This document shows positions 63,570 through 64,000 of a DNA stretch of 64,000 nt, in pieces. The DNA lies in NCBI RefSeq assembly GCF_016862635.1, contig NZ_BONI01000012.1:31111-95110 (forward strand), read 5' to 3'. Source of the stretch: Catellatospora coxensis. GTDB taxonomy: Bacteria > Actinomycetota > Actinomycetes > Mycobacteriales > Micromonosporaceae. The notes under the pieces are model-generated. The model worked only from the letters and a program-made list of their open reading frames with translations, made no database searches and was not told the origin of the DNA. Position 1 is the first letter of the stretch, and each line of letters opens with the position of its first letter. The position numbers and the translations under genes are program-made.

Positions 63570-63949
63570 GCGAGGTCTACGTCCCGACGTACGCCGACGT
63601 GCTGGCGATCGCGGACCGGCTCGGCGTCGCCGTACGCGATCCCGGGCTGGTCGAGTCGGCGGTGGCCGCCCCACGCAGCAGCGCGTTCGGCGCGGACGCC
63701 TACCCGGACCTGTGGACGAAGGCGGCGGCCCTGCTCCGGTCGCTGACCCGCAACCACCCGTTCGTGGACGGCAACAAGCGCATCGGCTGGATCACGGCCA
63801 CCGCCTTCCTCACCGTCAACGGCGCCGTGACCCGCCGCCGCCTCACCGCCCTCGACCAGAACGCCGCATACGACCTGGTCATCGCGGTCTGCACCGGCGA
63901 ACTCCACGACATCGAAGAGATCGCCCAAGCCCTCCGCGCCCTCTACTGA
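63566..63949 (+). CDS. Doc-type Fic-domain toxin
   Basis: 127 residues, GTG start coupled to the upstream small gene (GTGA). Fic/Doc core HPFVDGNKRIGWITA near 68-82 keeps His and the phosphate-binding Asp, Gly, Asn and Arg/Lys. Doc proteins phosphorylate EF-Tu; Fic proteins transfer AMP. The short length and the death-on-curing-type N-terminus (VPTYADVLAIADRLG) fit Doc. The remainder of the window to 64000 holds no complete gene. Confidence 0.82.
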   Translation: MSEVYVPTYADVLAIADRLGVAVRDPGLVESAVAAPRSSAFGADAYPDLWTKAAALLRSLTRNHPFVDGNKRIGWITATAFLTVNGAVTRRRLTALDQNAAYDLVIAVCTGELHDIEEIAQALRALY

Positions 63950-64000
63950 CCCACTCCACCGCCGGAAAACGCCGCCACCGGCGGCAGCTCGCGCATTTTC

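Overview
The window is very GC-rich (third codon positions almost all G or C), with GTG starts, many 4-base start/stop overlaps and signature actinobacterial genes (DUF3117, bS22, BldN-type sigma, Rex-HemACD, glutaredoxin/HAD/acyltransferase/epimerase neighbourhood). It looks like a chromosomal piece of a Micromonosporaceae-type actinomycete (Catellatospora, Actinoplanes or Micromonospora relatives). That genus-level placing is inference. No rRNA, tRNA, CRISPR, prophage or insertion sequence was seen.

Layout. 1-2.3 kb: tail of an Arg-rich protein, a terminator, then heme oxygenase under a likely IdeR/DtxR box, followed by an unknown Cys-rich protein. 2.4-9.5 kb: metabolic and membrane genes (methyltransferase, DUF4190, SDR, HAD, EamA transporter, MgtE-N/CBS, DUF1003). 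9.7-18 kb: a block ordered much like Mycobacterium tuberculosis Rv1209-Rv1232 (mrp, tatB, HtrA-like protease, O-methyltransferase, DUF3117, tag), but the sigE-rseA pair expected between protease and methyltransferase is absent. 18-23 kb: sterol-desaturase-like protein, Uma2 nuclease, SRPBCC and DivIVA-like proteins, an orphan NuoA, and an ECF sigma factor fused to a membrane anchor and extracytoplasmic domain. 23.2-26.1 kb: korAB. 26-37 kb: surface, secreted and signalling proteins (GYPQQ-repeat membrane protein, GHL10 glycosidase, a sigma/membrane-protein pair, secreted phospholipase A2, a 910-residue cyclase/ATPase regulator, a lytic transglycosylase, GNAT, FmdB). 37-37.4 kb: a non-coding island of nested inverted repeats and two DnaA boxes. 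37.9-43.8 kb: rex-hemA-hemC-hemD-hemB on the minus strand with a Rex operator over the promoter. 44-53.9 kb: HAD, glutaredoxin, acyl-CoA ligase, a BldN-type sigma factor with a 46-codon upstream ORF and a DUF5667 protein, HAD-IB, PlsC-like acyltransferase, epimerase, bS22 and an excisionase-type HTH; this resembles Rv0500A-Rv0512 order. 54-57.5 kb: two paralogous membrane-anchored HExxH proteases. 57.5-64 kb: proline dehydrogenase, ATP-grasp ligase, CGNR regulator, TIM-barrel isomerase, Ppx, a Cys-rich protein and a Doc-type toxin with a putative antitoxin.

Functional themes. Heme is handled at both ends: heme oxygenase under probable iron control, and the porphyrin operon under probable NADH/NAD control by Rex. 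Envelope differentiation is represented by the BldN-type sigma, an anchored sigma, lytic and proteolytic surface enzymes and the cyclase regulator. Several genes lack a Shine-Dalgarno sequence and instead have a TANNNT-like -10 hexamer 6-8 bases before the start codon, which suggests leaderless transcripts. The most unusual non-coding features are a 75-bp palindromic element present twice with compensatory changes, a perfect 26-bp-armed nested inverted repeat beside two DnaA boxes, and a cluster of DnaA-box-like words inside the GYPQQ-repeat gene.
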